Of a DNA stretch of 64,000 nt, positions 43,620-53,676 are shown in pieces. Source of the DNA: Mycobacterium paraense (lineage in GTDB: Bacteria > Actinomycetota > Actinomycetes > Mycobacteriales > Mycobacteriaceae); contig NZ_LQPM01000013.1 in assembly GCF_002101815.1 (NCBI RefSeq), forward strand, positions 462,664 to 526,663, read 5' to 3'. The notes under the pieces are model-generated. The model was not told the DNA's origin. It saw nothing but the letters and a program-made list of their open reading frames with translations, and searched no databases. Every line of letters begins with the position of its first letter. Within the stretch, counting starts at the first letter, position 1. Both the position numbers and the translations under genes were made by a program.

Positions 43620-44711
43620 ATGGCAGCACTAGGCATCAAGGCGGCAGTGGTCCACAGCGTGTTCGGGTTGCCCCGGCCGGTCCGCCGACTCCTGGCGGGC
43701 CCGCCGGTTCGGATCGACGGCCAGGAGCTGGACCTCGACGCGCAGCTGTTCATCCGCCTCAAAAACCGTTCGGGCTCCGACGTTTTCACCGATCCCGTCG
43801 ACGCGGCGCGGGCGCGGTACGACGGGCTGCCCCGCCTCATCCGGTACGAGTCACCGGTCCCCGTCGCGACGCGGGAAGTCTCGATCCCCGCCGAGCACGG
43901 CGACATCCCGGCCACCCTGTACACGCCGGCCGGCCTGCCCGCGCCGTCGGGGCTGCTGGTCTATTTCCACGGCGGCGGCTTCTCCGTCGGCTCCCGAATC
44001 AGCCACGACCCGGTCGCGCGTTACCTGGCGGGGCGCGCGGGCGTGCGCGTGCTGTCGGTCGAGTACCGGCGCGCGCCGGAGCACCCGTTCCCCGCCGCCG
44101 TGCACGACGCGATCGCCGCGTTCGACTACGCGCATCGCCACGCCGCCGGGCTGGGCGCGGATCCCGACCGCGTCGCGGTCGGCGGCGACAGCGCCGGCGG
44201 GAACCTGGCCGCCGTGACGGCCCAACAGGCGGTGCGGCGGGGCGGCGCCGTTCCCGCTTTCCAGCTGCTGATGTATCCCCCGACGGACCTCGGCGCGCGG
44301 CGACCTTCGCACGACCTGTTCAACCGGGCGTCGACGTTCACCGACGCGAATCTTCGCTGGGCGCTGGCCAACTACGTCCCGGACGGGACCGACCCGGGCG
44401 ATCCGCGGCTGTCACCGCTGCGCGGCGACGTCACCGGCCTGCCGCCCGCGTACGTCGGCAGCGCCGGCTTCGATCCGATCCGCGACGACGGGATCGCATA
44501 CGCGGAAAAGCTCTGCGCCGCTGGGGTTTCGGTGGCGCTGAGCCGCCAATCCGACCTGCCACACGCGTACCTCAACTTCGTCGGGCTGGGCGGCCGGTTC
44601 GCCGAGGCCGCCGCCGAGGCCGCCGGCGCCTTGCGGCTCGGCCTCGCGCTGGCGTCACCAACGACCCAGGGGCGAGCCGGTGAACTTGTCCGGGTTGGCG
44701 ACATCCCATAG
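43620..44711 (+). CDS. Alpha/beta hydrolase, lipase/esterase of the LipH group
   Basis: This is a 363-residue esterase of the hormone-sensitive-lipase family. Motifs are FHGGGFSVGS (oxyanion hole), GGDSAGGNLAAV (nucleophile Ser), a late Asp in GFDPIRDD and His in LPHAYLNF. An N-terminal cap of about 100 residues precedes the core. Its last 57 bases overlap the 3' end of sigJ on the other strand, an unusually long convergent overlap. The substrate is unknown. Confidence 0.87.
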   Translation: MAALGIKAAVVHSVFGLPRPVRRLLAGPPVRIDGQELDLDAQLFIRLKNRSGSDVFTDPVDAARARYDGLPRLIRYESPVPVATREVSIPAEHGDIPATLYTPAGLPAPSGLLVYFHGGGFSVGSRISHDPVARYLAGRAGVRVLSVEYRRAPEHPFPAAVHDAIAAFDYAHRHAAGLGADPDRVAVGGDSAGGNLAAVTAQQAVRRGGAVPAFQLLMYPPTDLGARRPSHDLFNRASTFTDANLRWALANYVPDGTDPGDPRLSPLRGDVTGLPPAYVGSAGFDPIRDDGIAYAEKLCAAGVSVALSRQSDLPHAYLNFVGLGGRFAEAAAEAAGALRLGLALASPTTQGRAGELVRVGDIP

Positions 44712-45578
44712 GGCGCAGACCTTTCCGTCGCGCACGGTCATCGCGAGTATCCGCGGCCGCATCTCCCAGTGGCCGTCGTCGCCGGGGCTGCCCGCCGTGT
44801 AGGCGCCCAGTTCGCCGTTGACCAGCGCCAGCTGGTTGGCCGTGAAGAACGCCGGCCCGTAGCGGCGGGCCAGGCCGAACATGAAGCTGGCCACCTTGTC
44901 CGCCCCGTGGATGACGTGAACCGCGGTGGGCGCCTTGCCATTTGAATCACCGGTGAAGATCACGTCGGGATGCAGCAGCGCCACCACGGCCTCCAGGTCG
45001 CCGGTGGCCATGGCGGCCATCAGCCGGCCGACCACCTCGTTGTGCGACGGATCGGGTTGCCCGGATAGTGAGGCCGGCTCCGCGGTGACCGCCTTGCGGG
45101 CCCGCGACGCCAGCTGCCGCGCGGCTGCCTCGCTGATGCCCAGCACCTGGGCCACGTCGGCGAACGGCACGGCGAAGCCGTCGTGCAGCACGAACGCGAC
45201 CCGCTGGTCGGGCGACAGGCGCTCCAGCACCACCATCGCCGCGAACCGGGCGTCCTCGCTGGCCACCACCGCGGACAGCGGGTCGTCCTGGTCGAAGCCC
45301 GTGACCACCGGCTCGGGCAGCCAGTTGCCGGTGTAGGTCTCACGGCGATGCGCGGCCGAGCGCAACCGGTCCAGGCCCAGCCTGCTCACCACGGTGGTCA
45401 GCCAGGCCCGCAGGTCGGAGATGGCGGTTTCGTTTCGGGCGTTCTGCCCGTGCCAGCGCAGCCAGGCCTCCTGGACGATGTCCTCGGCGTCGGCCACGGT
45501 GCCGGTCAGCCGGTAGGCGACGGACATGAGATGCGGTCGCAGGGACTCGAACTCGCTGACCTGCTGCGCTGCGGTCAT
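44655..45578 (-). CDS. sigJ: ECF sigma factor SigJ
   Basis: This is a 307-residue extracytoplasmic-function sigma factor. Region 2 is at about 12-75 (RLTGTVADAEDIVQEAWLRWH), region 4 at about 115-165 (LSPDQRVAFVLHDGF, then VAQVLGISEAAARQLASRARKAV), and a C-terminal SnoaL-like domain at about 180-300. This fusion typifies the SigJ (ECF41-like) group, where the C-terminal domain controls activity. TAGCCT 6 bases before the ATG predicts a leaderless mRNA. In M. tuberculosis SigJ is linked to peroxide resistance. Confidence 0.93.
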   Translation of the reverse strand: MTAAQQVSEFESLRPHLMSVAYRLTGTVADAEDIVQEAWLRWHGQNARNETAISDLRAWLTTVVSRLGLDRLRSAAHRRETYTGNWLPEPVVTGFDQDDPLSAVVASEDARFAAMVVLERLSPDQRVAFVLHDGFAVPFADVAQVLGISEAAARQLASRARKAVTAEPASLSGQPDPSHNEVVGRLMAAMATGDLEAVVALLHPDVIFTGDSNGKAPTAVHVIHGADKVASFMFGLARRYGPAFFTANQLALVNGELGAYTAGSPGDDGHWEMRPRILAMTVRDGKVCALWDVANPDKFTGSPLGRW

Positions 45579-45584
45579 ACCGCG

Positions 45585-45594
45585 AGGCTACGCT
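45585..45594. promoter_or_regulatory. Overlapping divergent -10 elements of sigJ and the aminotransferase gene
   Basis: Minus strand TAGCCT (45590-45585) lies 6 bases before sigJ. Plus strand TACGCT (45589-45594) lies 10 bases before the aminotransferase ATG. The two hexamers share two bases, so the promoters should exclude each other. Confidence 0.45.
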
Positions 45595-45604
45595 CGCGGA
45601 CAAG

Positions 45605-46936
45605 ATGACCGACAACCTGTGGCTGCACTTCGCCCGGCACGGACCCGACACCGTCCCGCCGATCATCACGCGCGGCGAGGGGGTCAGGATCTTCGACGAC
45701 CGCGGCCGCAGCTACCTCGACGGGTTGTCGGGGTTGTTCACGGTGCAGGTCGGCCACGGCCGCGCCGAACTCGCCGAGGTCGCCGCCCGGCAGGCCGCCA
45801 CGCTGGCGTACTTCCCGTTGTGGGGATACGCCACCCCGGCCGCGATCGAGCTGTCCGAGCGCCTCGCGCGCTACGCGCCGGGCGAGTTGAACCGGGTCTT
45901 CTTCACCACCGGCGGCACCGAGGCCGTCGAGACCGCGTGGAAGGTCGCCAAGCAATACTTCAAGCTCACCGGCAAACCCGGTAAGCACAAGGTGATTTCG
46001 CGATCGGTGGCCTACCACGGCACCACGCAGGGCGCGCTGGCGATCACCGGGTTGCCGCGGTACAAGGCGCCGTTCGAGCCGGTGACCCCGGGCGGCTTCC
46101 GGGTGCCCAACACCAACTTCTACCGCGCGCCGGACCCGTTCGCCGAGGACCCCAAGGCCTTCGGGCGCTGGGCCGCCGACCGGATCGCCGAGGCGATCGA
46201 GTTCGAGGGCCCCGACACCGTCGCCGCGGTCTTTCTCGAACCGGTGCAGAACGCGGGCGGCTCGATCCCGCCTCCCCCAGGCTATTTCGAGCGGGTGCGC
46301 CAGATCTGCGACTCCTACGACGTGCTACTGGTCTCCGACGAGGTGATCTGCGCCTTCGGCCGGATCGGGTCGATGTTCGCCTGTGCCGACTTCGGCTACG
46401 TGCCCGACATGATCACCTGCGCCAAGGGGATGACGTCCGGCTACTCGCCGCTGGGCGCGATGATCGCCAGCGAGCGGTTGTTCGAGCCGTTCAACGACGG
46501 CAAAACCATGTTCCCGCACGGCTATACGTTCGGCGGTCACCCCGTGTCGGCCGCGGTGGCGCTGGCCAACCTCGACATCTTCGAGCGGGAGGGCCTCAAC
46601 GAACGGGTGAAGAACAACGCGCCGCGTTTCCGCGCCACCCTGGAGAAGCTCTACGACCTGCCCATCGTCGGCGACGTGCGCGGCGAGGGCTATTTCTACA
46701 GCGTCGAGCTGGTCAAGGACCGGGCGAGCAAGCAGAGGTTCACCGACGACGAACGAGGGCCGCTGCTCGGCCGCGTCGCCTCGGCGCTGTTCGAGGCCGG
46801 CTTGTACTGCCGCACCGACGACCGCGGCGACTCCGTCGTCCAGCTGGCGCCGCCCCTGATCAGCGGGCAGGCCGAGTTCGACACCATCGAGGCCGCCCTG
46901 CGCGGCGTGCTCAGCGAGGAGTGTCGGCGCCTGTAG
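45605..46936 (+). CDS. Class III aminotransferase (Rv3329 homologue)
   Basis: This 443-residue PLP enzyme belongs to the omega-amino acid/pyruvate aminotransferase group. FFTTGGTEAVETAWK binds the phosphate and LVSDEVICAFGRIG holds the Asp that contacts the pyridine nitrogen. The Schiff-base Lys is in TCAKGMTSGYSPLGA. YFPLWGYATP lies near the N-terminus. The amino donor is unknown. It is divergent from sigJ through overlapping -10 boxes. The last 26 bases overlap a small gene on the minus strand. Confidence 0.92.
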   Translation: MTDNLWLHFARHGPDTVPPIITRGEGVRIFDDRGRSYLDGLSGLFTVQVGHGRAELAEVAARQAATLAYFPLWGYATPAAIELSERLARYAPGELNRVFFTTGGTEAVETAWKVAKQYFKLTGKPGKHKVISRSVAYHGTTQGALAITGLPRYKAPFEPVTPGGFRVPNTNFYRAPDPFAEDPKAFGRWAADRIAEAIEFEGPDTVAAVFLEPVQNAGGSIPPPPGYFERVRQICDSYDVLLVSDEVICAFGRIGSMFACADFGYVPDMITCAKGMTSGYSPLGAMIASERLFEPFNDGKTMFPHGYTFGGHPVSAAVALANLDIFEREGLNERVKNNAPRFRATLEKLYDLPIVGDVRGEGYFYSVELVKDRASKQRFTDDERGPLLGRVASALFEAGLYCRTDDRGDSVVQLAPPLISGQAEFDTIEAALRGVLSEECRRL

Positions 46937-47219
46937 CGAGGACCCGGTTGACCTCGTAAGCGGCCAGCAACACCTCGCGCGAATGCGCGGTGCTCGGATT
47001 GCTCGCCATCCGCGTCTGCGCGTTGCACAGCCAGGTCAGCGCCGACCGCAGGTCTCCCTCGGGCGCGGCATCGCGATGCTGCTTCAGCTCGGTCAACACG
47101 CCGTCCAGCCGGGAGTGCCGCACCTGGGTGCCCTTCTCGACCTGCTTGAGCAGTTGTTCCAGCGATCGCGGACCGTCACCGTCGCGCCGCCACCTCGAGA
47201 AAAATCGATTGTTCTCCAA
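46911..47219 (-). CDS. Hypothetical 102-residue protein
   Basis: I do not recognise this protein. The codon bias is like real genes here (strong third-position GC), and the C-terminal part RSALTWLCNAQTRMASN looks helical. I propose a TTG start at 47219 with GAAGGG 8 bases upstream. The frame stays open to 47318, but the extension is less gene-like. It overlaps the end of the aminotransferase gene by 26 bases. There are no membrane segments or cofactor motifs. Confidence 0.5.
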   Translation of the reverse strand: MENNRFFSRWRRDGDGPRSLEQLLKQVEKGTQVRHSRLDGVLTELKQHRDAAPEGDLRSALTWLCNAQTRMASNPSTAHSREVLLAAYEVNRVLATGADTPR

Positions 47220-47359
47220 TGGGCAGACCCTTCGGTGGAGGTAGTCAAGCCGACCGCATGACAGCGTAATGCCTCGACGTTCGGGGGCTGAAACAGGGAT
47301 TTGTAACATCTGCCCCACCAGTCACAGCGCGGCTCCCGGGAATCGGGCGGTCGATCGCC

Positions 47360-47365
47360 TAATCT
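47360..47365 (+). promoter_or_regulatory. -10 element of dacB1
   Basis: TAATCT lies 9 bases before the ATG at 47375, so the 5' leader would be only 2-3 bases. Confidence 0.4.
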
Positions 47366-47374
47366 GCACACACA

Positions 47375-48619
47375 ATGAACTTCCTACGCCCCGCGTCTTG
47401 CCTGGCAGCGGCCTGTTTTGTGATGAGCGCCGTCGTGATCGCCGCGCCGGTGGCACCCGCGTTCGCCGAACCGCCCCCGCAGCCCAACGCCGGCCCCGGG
47501 AACTGCCCGTTCCAGGTGAACACCCCGCCCGCGGTGGATTCCTCGGAGGTCCCGGCCGCCGGCGACCCGCCGATGCCGCTGGCGGTGCCGCCGAAGCCGG
47601 TCGGCGGCGAGGCGCTGAGCAGTTGCGGCGTCGTCGCGGCGCCCGACACCGCCCCGCTGCCCGGCGACGTCTCCGCCGACGCGTGGCTGGTGGCGGACCT
47701 GGACAGCGGCGCCGTCATCGCCGCCAAGGATCCGCACGGCAGGCACCGCCCGGCCAGCATCATCAAGGTGCTGGTCGCGATGGCCTCCCTCAACGCGTTG
47801 CCGCTCAACAAGTCCGTCCCGGGCACGGCCGACGACGCGGCGGCCGAGGGCACCAAGGTCGGCGTGACCGACGGCGGCGTTTTCACCGTCAACCAACTGC
47901 TGCACGGGCTGCTCATGCACTCGGGCAACGACGCCGCCCACGCGCTGGCCATGCAGCTTGGCGGCATGCAGCAGGCGCTGGACAAGATCAACGTGCTGGC
48001 CGCCAAGCTCGGCGGCCGGGACACCCGGGTGGCGACGCCGTCGGGCCTGGACGGGCCCGGCATGAGCACGTCGGCCTACGACATCGGCCTGTTCTACCGC
48101 TACGCCTGGCAGAACCCGACCTTCGCCGACATCGTCGCGACGAAGACCTTCGACTTCCCCGGCCACGGCGACCACCCCGGCTACGAGCTGGAAAACGACA
48201 ACCAGCTGCTCTACAAGTATCCCGGCGCGATGGGCGGCAAGACCGGCTACACCGACGACGCCGGCCAGACCTTCGTGGGCGCGGCCAACCACGACGGGCG
48301 GCGGCTGATGGCGGTGCTGCTGCACGGGACGCGGCAGCCGATCGCGCCATGGGAACAGGCGGCGCACCTGCTGGACTACGGGTTTTCCACGCCGCGCGGC
48401 ACCCAGGTGGGCACGCTGATCGAGCCGGATCCCTCGCTGCTGCCGGCCCACCACGACGCGGCCGCCGACCGGCCGGGCGCCGCCGCCCAGGCCGCCGGGT
48501 TCATGCCGTCGGCGGACGCGCTGCCGGTGCGGGTGGGCGTCGCGGTGATCGGAACGGTCATCGTGTTTAGTTTGATCATGGTCGCTCGCTCGATGAACCG
48601 CCGACCGCAACACCGATGA
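47375..48619 (+). CDS. dacB1: D-alanyl-D-alanine carboxypeptidase DacB1
   Basis: This 414-residue exported penicillin-binding enzyme trims the terminal D-Ala of peptidoglycan stem peptides. The signal peptide (1-31) ends near PAFA-EPP. A Pro-rich linker follows. The active site has SxxK at Ser128-Lys131 ([10 protein letters not shown]), SGN in [10 protein letters not shown] and KTG in [11 protein letters not shown]-terminal membrane helix ([18 protein letters not shown]) anchors it. Its stop overlaps the sugI start by 4 bases, so dacB1-sugI-nagA form an operon. Confidence 0.94.
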   Translation: MNFLRPASCLAAACFVMSAVVIAAPVAPAFAEPPPQPNAGPGNCPFQVNTPPAVDSSEVPAAGDPPMPLAVPPKPVGGEALSSCGVVAAPDTAPLPGDVSADAWLVADLDSGAVIAAKDPHGRHRPASIIKVLVAMASLNALPLNKSVPGTADDAAAEGTKVGVTDGGVFTVNQLLHGLLMHSGNDAAHALAMQLGGMQQALDKINVLAAKLGGRDTRVATPSGLDGPGMSTSAYDIGLFYRYAWQNPTFADIVATKTFDFPGHGDHPGYELENDNQLLYKYPGAMGGKTGYTDDAGQTFVGAANHDGRRLMAVLLHGTRQPIAPWEQAAHLLDYGFSTPRGTQVGTLIEPDPSLLPAHHDAAADRPGAAAQAAGFMPSADALPVRVGVAVIGTVIVFSLIMVARSMNRRPQHR

Positions 48620-49986
48620 CGTCGCGGCCCGCCGTCTCGCGGCGGGGCCTGCGGGTTGGGCTCACCGCCGCCAGCGTCGGCGTCATCTACGGCTACGACC
48701 TCTCCATCATCGCCGCCGCGCAGCTGTTCGTCACCGAGGACTTCGGGCTCACCACCCGCCAGCAAGAGCTGCTGACGACGATGGTGGTGCTGGGTCAGAT
48801 CGCCGGGGCGCTCGGCGCGGGCGTGCTCGCCAATGCCATCGGGCGCAAGAAGTCGATGGTGCTGATCGCCGTCAGCTACGCGGTGTTCGCGCTGCTGGCG
48901 GCGTTCTCGGTGTCGCTGCCGATGCTGCTGGCGGCGCGGTTCCTGCTCGGCCTGACCATCGGCGTGACCGTGGTGGTCGTCCCGGTGTACGTGGCGGAGT
49001 CGTCCCCCGCGGCGGTGCGCGGCTCGCTGCTGACGGCGTATCAGCTGGCGATCGTCAGCGCCCTGATCCTCGGGTACCTGACCGGGTACGCCTTGGCGGG
49101 CACCCACAGCTGGCGCTGGATGCTGGGGCTGGCCGCGGTGCCCGCAACCCTGTTGCTGCCCTTGCTGATTCGAATGCCCGACACGGCCCGGTGGTACCTG
49201 CTGAAGGGCCGGGTCGACGACGCCCGGCGGGCCCTGGTGCGCATCGAGCCGGACGCGCGGGTCGACGAGGAGCTCGCCGAGATCGGCCGCGCCCTGGGCG
49301 AAGGGAGCGGCGGCGTCTCCGAGATGCTGCGCAGGCCGTACCTGCGGGCGACCGCCTTCGTGGTCACGCTCGGTTTCCTGATCCAGATCACCGGCATCAA
49401 CGCGATCATCTACTACAGCCCGCGGATATTCGAAGCCATGGGCTTCACCGGCAACTTCGCGCTGCTCGGCTTGCCGGCGCTGGTTCAGGTCGCCGGTCTG
49501 GCCGCCGTGTTCACCGCGTTGCTTCTCGTCGACCGGCTGGGCCGGCGCCCGATCCTGTTGTGCGGCATCGCCATGATGATCGTCGCCGACGTCGTGCTGC
49601 TGGCCGTGTTCACCCACGACCATCTCGGCGGCGCCGGGCTGGCTTTCGGCTTCGCCGGCATCCTGCTGTTCATCATCGGCTACACGATGGGTTTCGGCTC
49701 GCTGGGCTGGGTGTATGCCAGCGAGAGTTTCCCGTCCCGGCTGCGCTCCCTCGGGTCGAGCGCGATGCTGACCTCCAACCTCGTCGGCAACGCCATCGTC
49801 GCCGCCGTGTTCCTGACCATGCTGCATTCCCTTGGCGGCGCGGGAACTTACGCGGTGTTCGCGGGTCTCGCGGTGGTCGCATTCGGGTTCGTCCACCGGT
49901 GGGCCCCCGAGACCAAGGGGCGCCAGCTCGAGGAGATCAGCCACTTCTGGGAGAACGGCGGCCACTGGGACAAACCGTGCGAGTGA
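48616..49986 (+). CDS. sugI: MFS sugar transporter SugI
   Basis: This 456-residue transporter has twelve membrane helices and belongs to the sugar porter family. Signature loops are NAIGRKKSM after helix 2, [16 protein letters not shown] after helix 4, [12 protein letters not shown] before the central loop, DRLGRRPIL after helix 8, and [11 protein letters not shown] at the end. It lies between a wall carboxypeptidase and NagA, so an amino sugar released from peptidoglycan is a plausible substrate (inference). Confidence 0.92.
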   Translation: MTSRPAVSRRGLRVGLTAASVGVIYGYDLSIIAAAQLFVTEDFGLTTRQQELLTTMVVLGQIAGALGAGVLANAIGRKKSMVLIAVSYAVFALLAAFSVSLPMLLAARFLLGLTIGVTVVVVPVYVAESSPAAVRGSLLTAYQLAIVSALILGYLTGYALAGTHSWRWMLGLAAVPATLLLPLLIRMPDTARWYLLKGRVDDARRALVRIEPDARVDEELAEIGRALGEGSGGVSEMLRRPYLRATAFVVTLGFLIQITGINAIIYYSPRIFEAMGFTGNFALLGLPALVQVAGLAAVFTALLLVDRLGRRPILLCGIAMMIVADVVLLAVFTHDHLGGAGLAFGFAGILLFIIGYTMGFGSLGWVYASESFPSRLRSLGSSAMLTSNLVGNAIVAAVFLTMLHSLGGAGTYAVFAGLAVVAFGFVHRWAPETKGRQLEEISHFWENGGHWDKPCE

Positions 49987-51104
49987 TCGCCGCGGGCGCC
50001 ATGGTCCTCGACGGCGCGGTCCGCCGGCCAGGGTGGCTGGAGGTCTCCGACGGGCGGATCGTCGACTGCGGCGGCGGCCCGCCGCCGCGCCCGGCCGACG
50101 AGGACTTCCCGGATTGCGTTGTGGTACCGGGCTTTATCGACATGCACGTGCACGGCGGGGGCGGGGCGTCCTACACCGATCCCGACGGCGTCGACACCGC
50201 CGCCGGCTTCCACCTGCGGCACGGCACCACCACGACGCTGGCCAGCCTGGTCACCTCGGCGCCGGCCGAGCTGATCGCCGGCGTGCGCGCGCTCGCCGCG
50301 GCGACCCGACGGGGAACCATCGCGGGCATCCACCTGGAGGGGCCGTGGCTGAGCCGGTCCCGCTGCGGCGCCCACGACCCCGCCCGGATGCGCGACCCGG
50401 ACGCGGAAGAGATCGACGCCGTGCTGAGCGCGGGCGCCGGCGCGATCCGGATGGTGACGCTGGCGCCCGAACTGCCGGGCGCCCAGGACGCGATCCGGCG
50501 CTTCCTGGACGCGGGTGTCGTTGTCGCCGTAGGGCATACGGACGCGACGTACGAGCAGACGAAAAGGGCCATCGACGCCGGCGCCACGGTCGGCACTCAC
50601 CTGTTCAACGCGATGCCCCCCCTGCACCACCGCGAGCCGGGGCCCGCGCTGGCCCTGCTGCAAGACGCGGGCGTGACGGTCGAACTCATCGCCGACGGCG
50701 TGCACGTGCACCCCGAGGTGGTGCGCGCGGTGATCGCCGCCGCGGGGGCCGACCGGGTCGCCCTGGTGACCGACGCGATCGCCGCGGCCGGCCGCGCCGA
50801 CGGGGCGTTTCGGCTCGGCGCGGTCGCGATCGACGTCGCCGCCGGGGTGGCGCGGGTGCGGGGCACGTCGACGATCGCGGGCAGCACCGCGACGATGGAC
50901 GCGATCTTCCGCCGCGTGGCCGCGGACGCGGGAGACGCGGGGCTTCAGGCCGCGGCGCGGATGACCGCGGCGACGCCCGCGCGGGCCCTGGGGCTGCAGC
51001 GCGTGGGGACCCTGCGGGCGGGCTTCGAGGCCAATCTTGTTGTGCTGGACGGCGCTTTGGAAGTGACCGCCGTCACGGTCCGCGGCGAGTGGCGTCACAC
51101 CTAG
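49977..51104 (+). CDS. nagA: N-acetylglucosamine-6-phosphate deacetylase
   Basis: This 375-residue TIM-barrel enzyme removes acetate from GlcNAc-6-phosphate. Motifs are IDMHVHGGGG, HLEGPWLS (metal Glu), VGHTDATYE, GTHLFNAM and the catalytic Asp in LVTDAIAAAG. The GTG at 49977 overlaps sugI by 10 bases; a GTG at 49983 would give the common 4-base GTGA overlap. It ends the dacB1-sugI-nagA operon, whose theme is wall amino-sugar turnover. Confidence 0.9.
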   Translation: MRVIAAGAMVLDGAVRRPGWLEVSDGRIVDCGGGPPPRPADEDFPDCVVVPGFIDMHVHGGGGASYTDPDGVDTAAGFHLRHGTTTTLASLVTSAPAELIAGVRALAAATRRGTIAGIHLEGPWLSRSRCGAHDPARMRDPDAEEIDAVLSAGAGAIRMVTLAPELPGAQDAIRRFLDAGVVVAVGHTDATYEQTKRAIDAGATVGTHLFNAMPPLHHREPGPALALLQDAGVTVELIADGVHVHPEVVRAVIAAAGADRVALVTDAIAAAGRADGAFRLGAVAIDVAAGVARVRGTSTIAGSTATMDAIFRRVAADAGDAGLQAAARMTAATPARALGLQRVGTLRAGFEANLVVLDGALEVTAVTVRGEWRHT

Positions 51105-51143
51105 CCCCACCGTCACGTCATACCTCTGAGTCCGCATCAACTC

Positions 51144-51149
51144 AGGAGG
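51144..51149 (+). promoter_or_regulatory. Shine-Dalgarno AGGAGG of the DoxX gene
   Basis: A perfect AGGAGG whose spacing favours the second of two adjacent ATG codons. Confidence 0.7.
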
Positions 51150-51154
51150 TCATG

Positions 51155-51523
51155 ATGAACGCATTGCTCTGGATCCTGCAGGCGGCGCTCGCCGCGGTCT
51201 TCGCCGCGTCCGGCCTGGCGAAGATCAGCCAGCCCAAGGACCGGCTCATCGCGAGCGGCCAAACCGGCGTCGCGCCGTTCCCGGTGCCGGTGATCCGCCT
51301 CACCGCCCTGTGCGAATTGCTGGGCGCCGTCGGCATCGTGCTGCCCCGCCTGGTGGGCGTCGCGCCGTATCTCACCCCGCTCGCGGCCGTCGGCTTCGCG
51401 ATCGTCATGGTGGGCGCCATCGCCTCGCACGCCTACCTGCGCGAACCGCGCAACGTCGCGCTGACGACGTTGATCTTCATCGCGGCGGTCACCGTGGCCG
51501 TCGGCAGGGCGCACGGCCTGTGA
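51155..51523 (+). CDS. DoxX-like family membrane protein
   Basis: This is a 122-residue protein with four membrane helices. AASGLAKISQPKDRL and LTALCELLGAVGIVLP are typical of the DoxX_2 family. Two ATGs are adjacent. The perfect AGGAGG (51144-51149) is 5 bases before the second (51155) but only 2 before the first, so I start at 51155. The role is unknown; relatives affect redox or thiosulfate metabolism. Confidence 0.85.
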   Translation: MNALLWILQAALAAVFAASGLAKISQPKDRLIASGQTGVAPFPVPVIRLTALCELLGAVGIVLPRLVGVAPYLTPLAAVGFAIVMVGAIASHAYLREPRNVALTTLIFIAAVTVAVGRAHGL

Positions 51524-51531
51524 GCGCTGGG

Positions 51532-52560
51532 CTATCGGAGCCGGCGGGCCAGGCGGGAAAAAGCCAGCGCCCCAACGGCTCCCAGGCCCATCGCGGTGAG
51601 CGTCTGACGCGTGCTGAGCCCGTCATCCACGTGCACCCGCGGCGCGATGATCGCGGGCGGCGGCGGATCGACGGGCTTGGCGCGCGGATCCGTCGACGCG
51701 GTGGCCGCCCAGGCGGCCGCGAACAGAACCAAATAGGCGGTGATGTAGGAGAACACCATCAGCCCCAGCACCGGCCCGAAGGTGGCGCCCGCCGGGCTGC
51801 GCAGCACCGCCTTCAGATAGATCGACGCCACCTGCTTGAACAGCTCGAAGCCGATCGCCGCCAGCAGCCCGGCCCGCACCGAGTCGCGCAGGTTCACCTT
51901 CTCGCGCGGCAGCCGGGCGATCAGCCAGATGAACAGCAGCCACGACACCAGGACGGCGATCACGATGGAAATCAGCTGGAACAACCAGTCGAGCACCGTA
52001 AACTCCGGTATGCCAAGCCATTTCAGCACCGCGGCCATCGGCGCGTCGTGGCCGAGCGTGGTCAGCGCGACGGTGGCCAACGCCACCGCGAACGTGCCCG
52101 CCATCGCCAGCAGGTCCGAAAGCTTGTTGCGCACAAAGCCCGGCGAATCGATGCGCCGCTCCCACCACATCTCGGTCACCGCCGCCCGCAGATGCGATAT
52201 CCACCCCAACCCCGCCCAGGCGGCGGTGGCCAGGCCGATGACGCCGACCGAGGTCCGCGCGTCGATCGCCGAGTTCATCAGGTCCACCAGCTGCTGTGAG
52301 AGGGCGCCGGACACCGTGGACCGGATGTGGTCGTCGATCGTGGCCAGCAGCTGAGGCCGACGCGAGAGCACGAACCCGAACGCCGCGAAACCGACCATGA
52401 GCAACGGGAATAGCGCGAAGATCGTGTAGTACGAGAGGCCGGCCGCATAAAAGCCGCCGTTGCGCTCGTCGAAGCGCCCGTAGGCGCGCATGACGTGGTC
52501 GAACCAGCCGAACCGGGCCCGCAACCGATCCAGGACCCCGGATGTGGCCGGCTCGCTCAT
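51532..52560 (-). CDS. YihY/BrkB-family membrane protein (Rv3335c homologue)
   Basis: This 342-residue protein has six membrane helices. The family core is GGFYAAGLSYYTIFALFPLL near residue 37. Other segments are LGIPEFTVLDWLFQLISIVI and TFGPVLGLMVFSYITAYLVLF. AGGAG lies 7 bases before the ATG. Members were once called ribonuclease BN in error and are likely transporters or envelope proteins. The C-terminal tail is short and basic. In M. tuberculosis Rv3333c and Rv3334 separate nagA from this gene; here DoxX takes that place. Confidence 0.87.
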   Translation of the reverse strand: MSEPATSGVLDRLRARFGWFDHVMRAYGRFDERNGGFYAAGLSYYTIFALFPLLMVGFAAFGFVLSRRPQLLATIDDHIRSTVSGALSQQLVDLMNSAIDARTSVGVIGLATAAWAGLGWISHLRAAVTEMWWERRIDSPGFVRNKLSDLLAMAGTFAVALATVALTTLGHDAPMAAVLKWLGIPEFTVLDWLFQLISIVIAVLVSWLLFIWLIARLPREKVNLRDSVRAGLLAAIGFELFKQVASIYLKAVLRSPAGATFGPVLGLMVFSYITAYLVLFAAAWAATASTDPRAKPVDPPPPAIIAPRVHVDDGLSTRQTLTAMGLGAVGALAFSRLARRLR

Positions 52561-52584
52561 GGTGAAGCTCCTACTAGAAGCAAG

Positions 52585-53619
<1,035 letters not shown>

Positions 53620-53664
53620 TCACGCAGGAATCCGGGCCGGTTGCGGTACCGCCGGTACCGCCTT

Positions 53665-53670
53665 TAATGT
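53665..53670 (+). promoter_or_regulatory. -10 element, predicted leaderless
   Basis: TAATGT lies 6 bases before the ATG at 53677. Two GGTACC palindromes 9 bases apart precede it (53645-53660). Confidence 0.45.
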
Positions 53671-53676
53671 CGGGTT

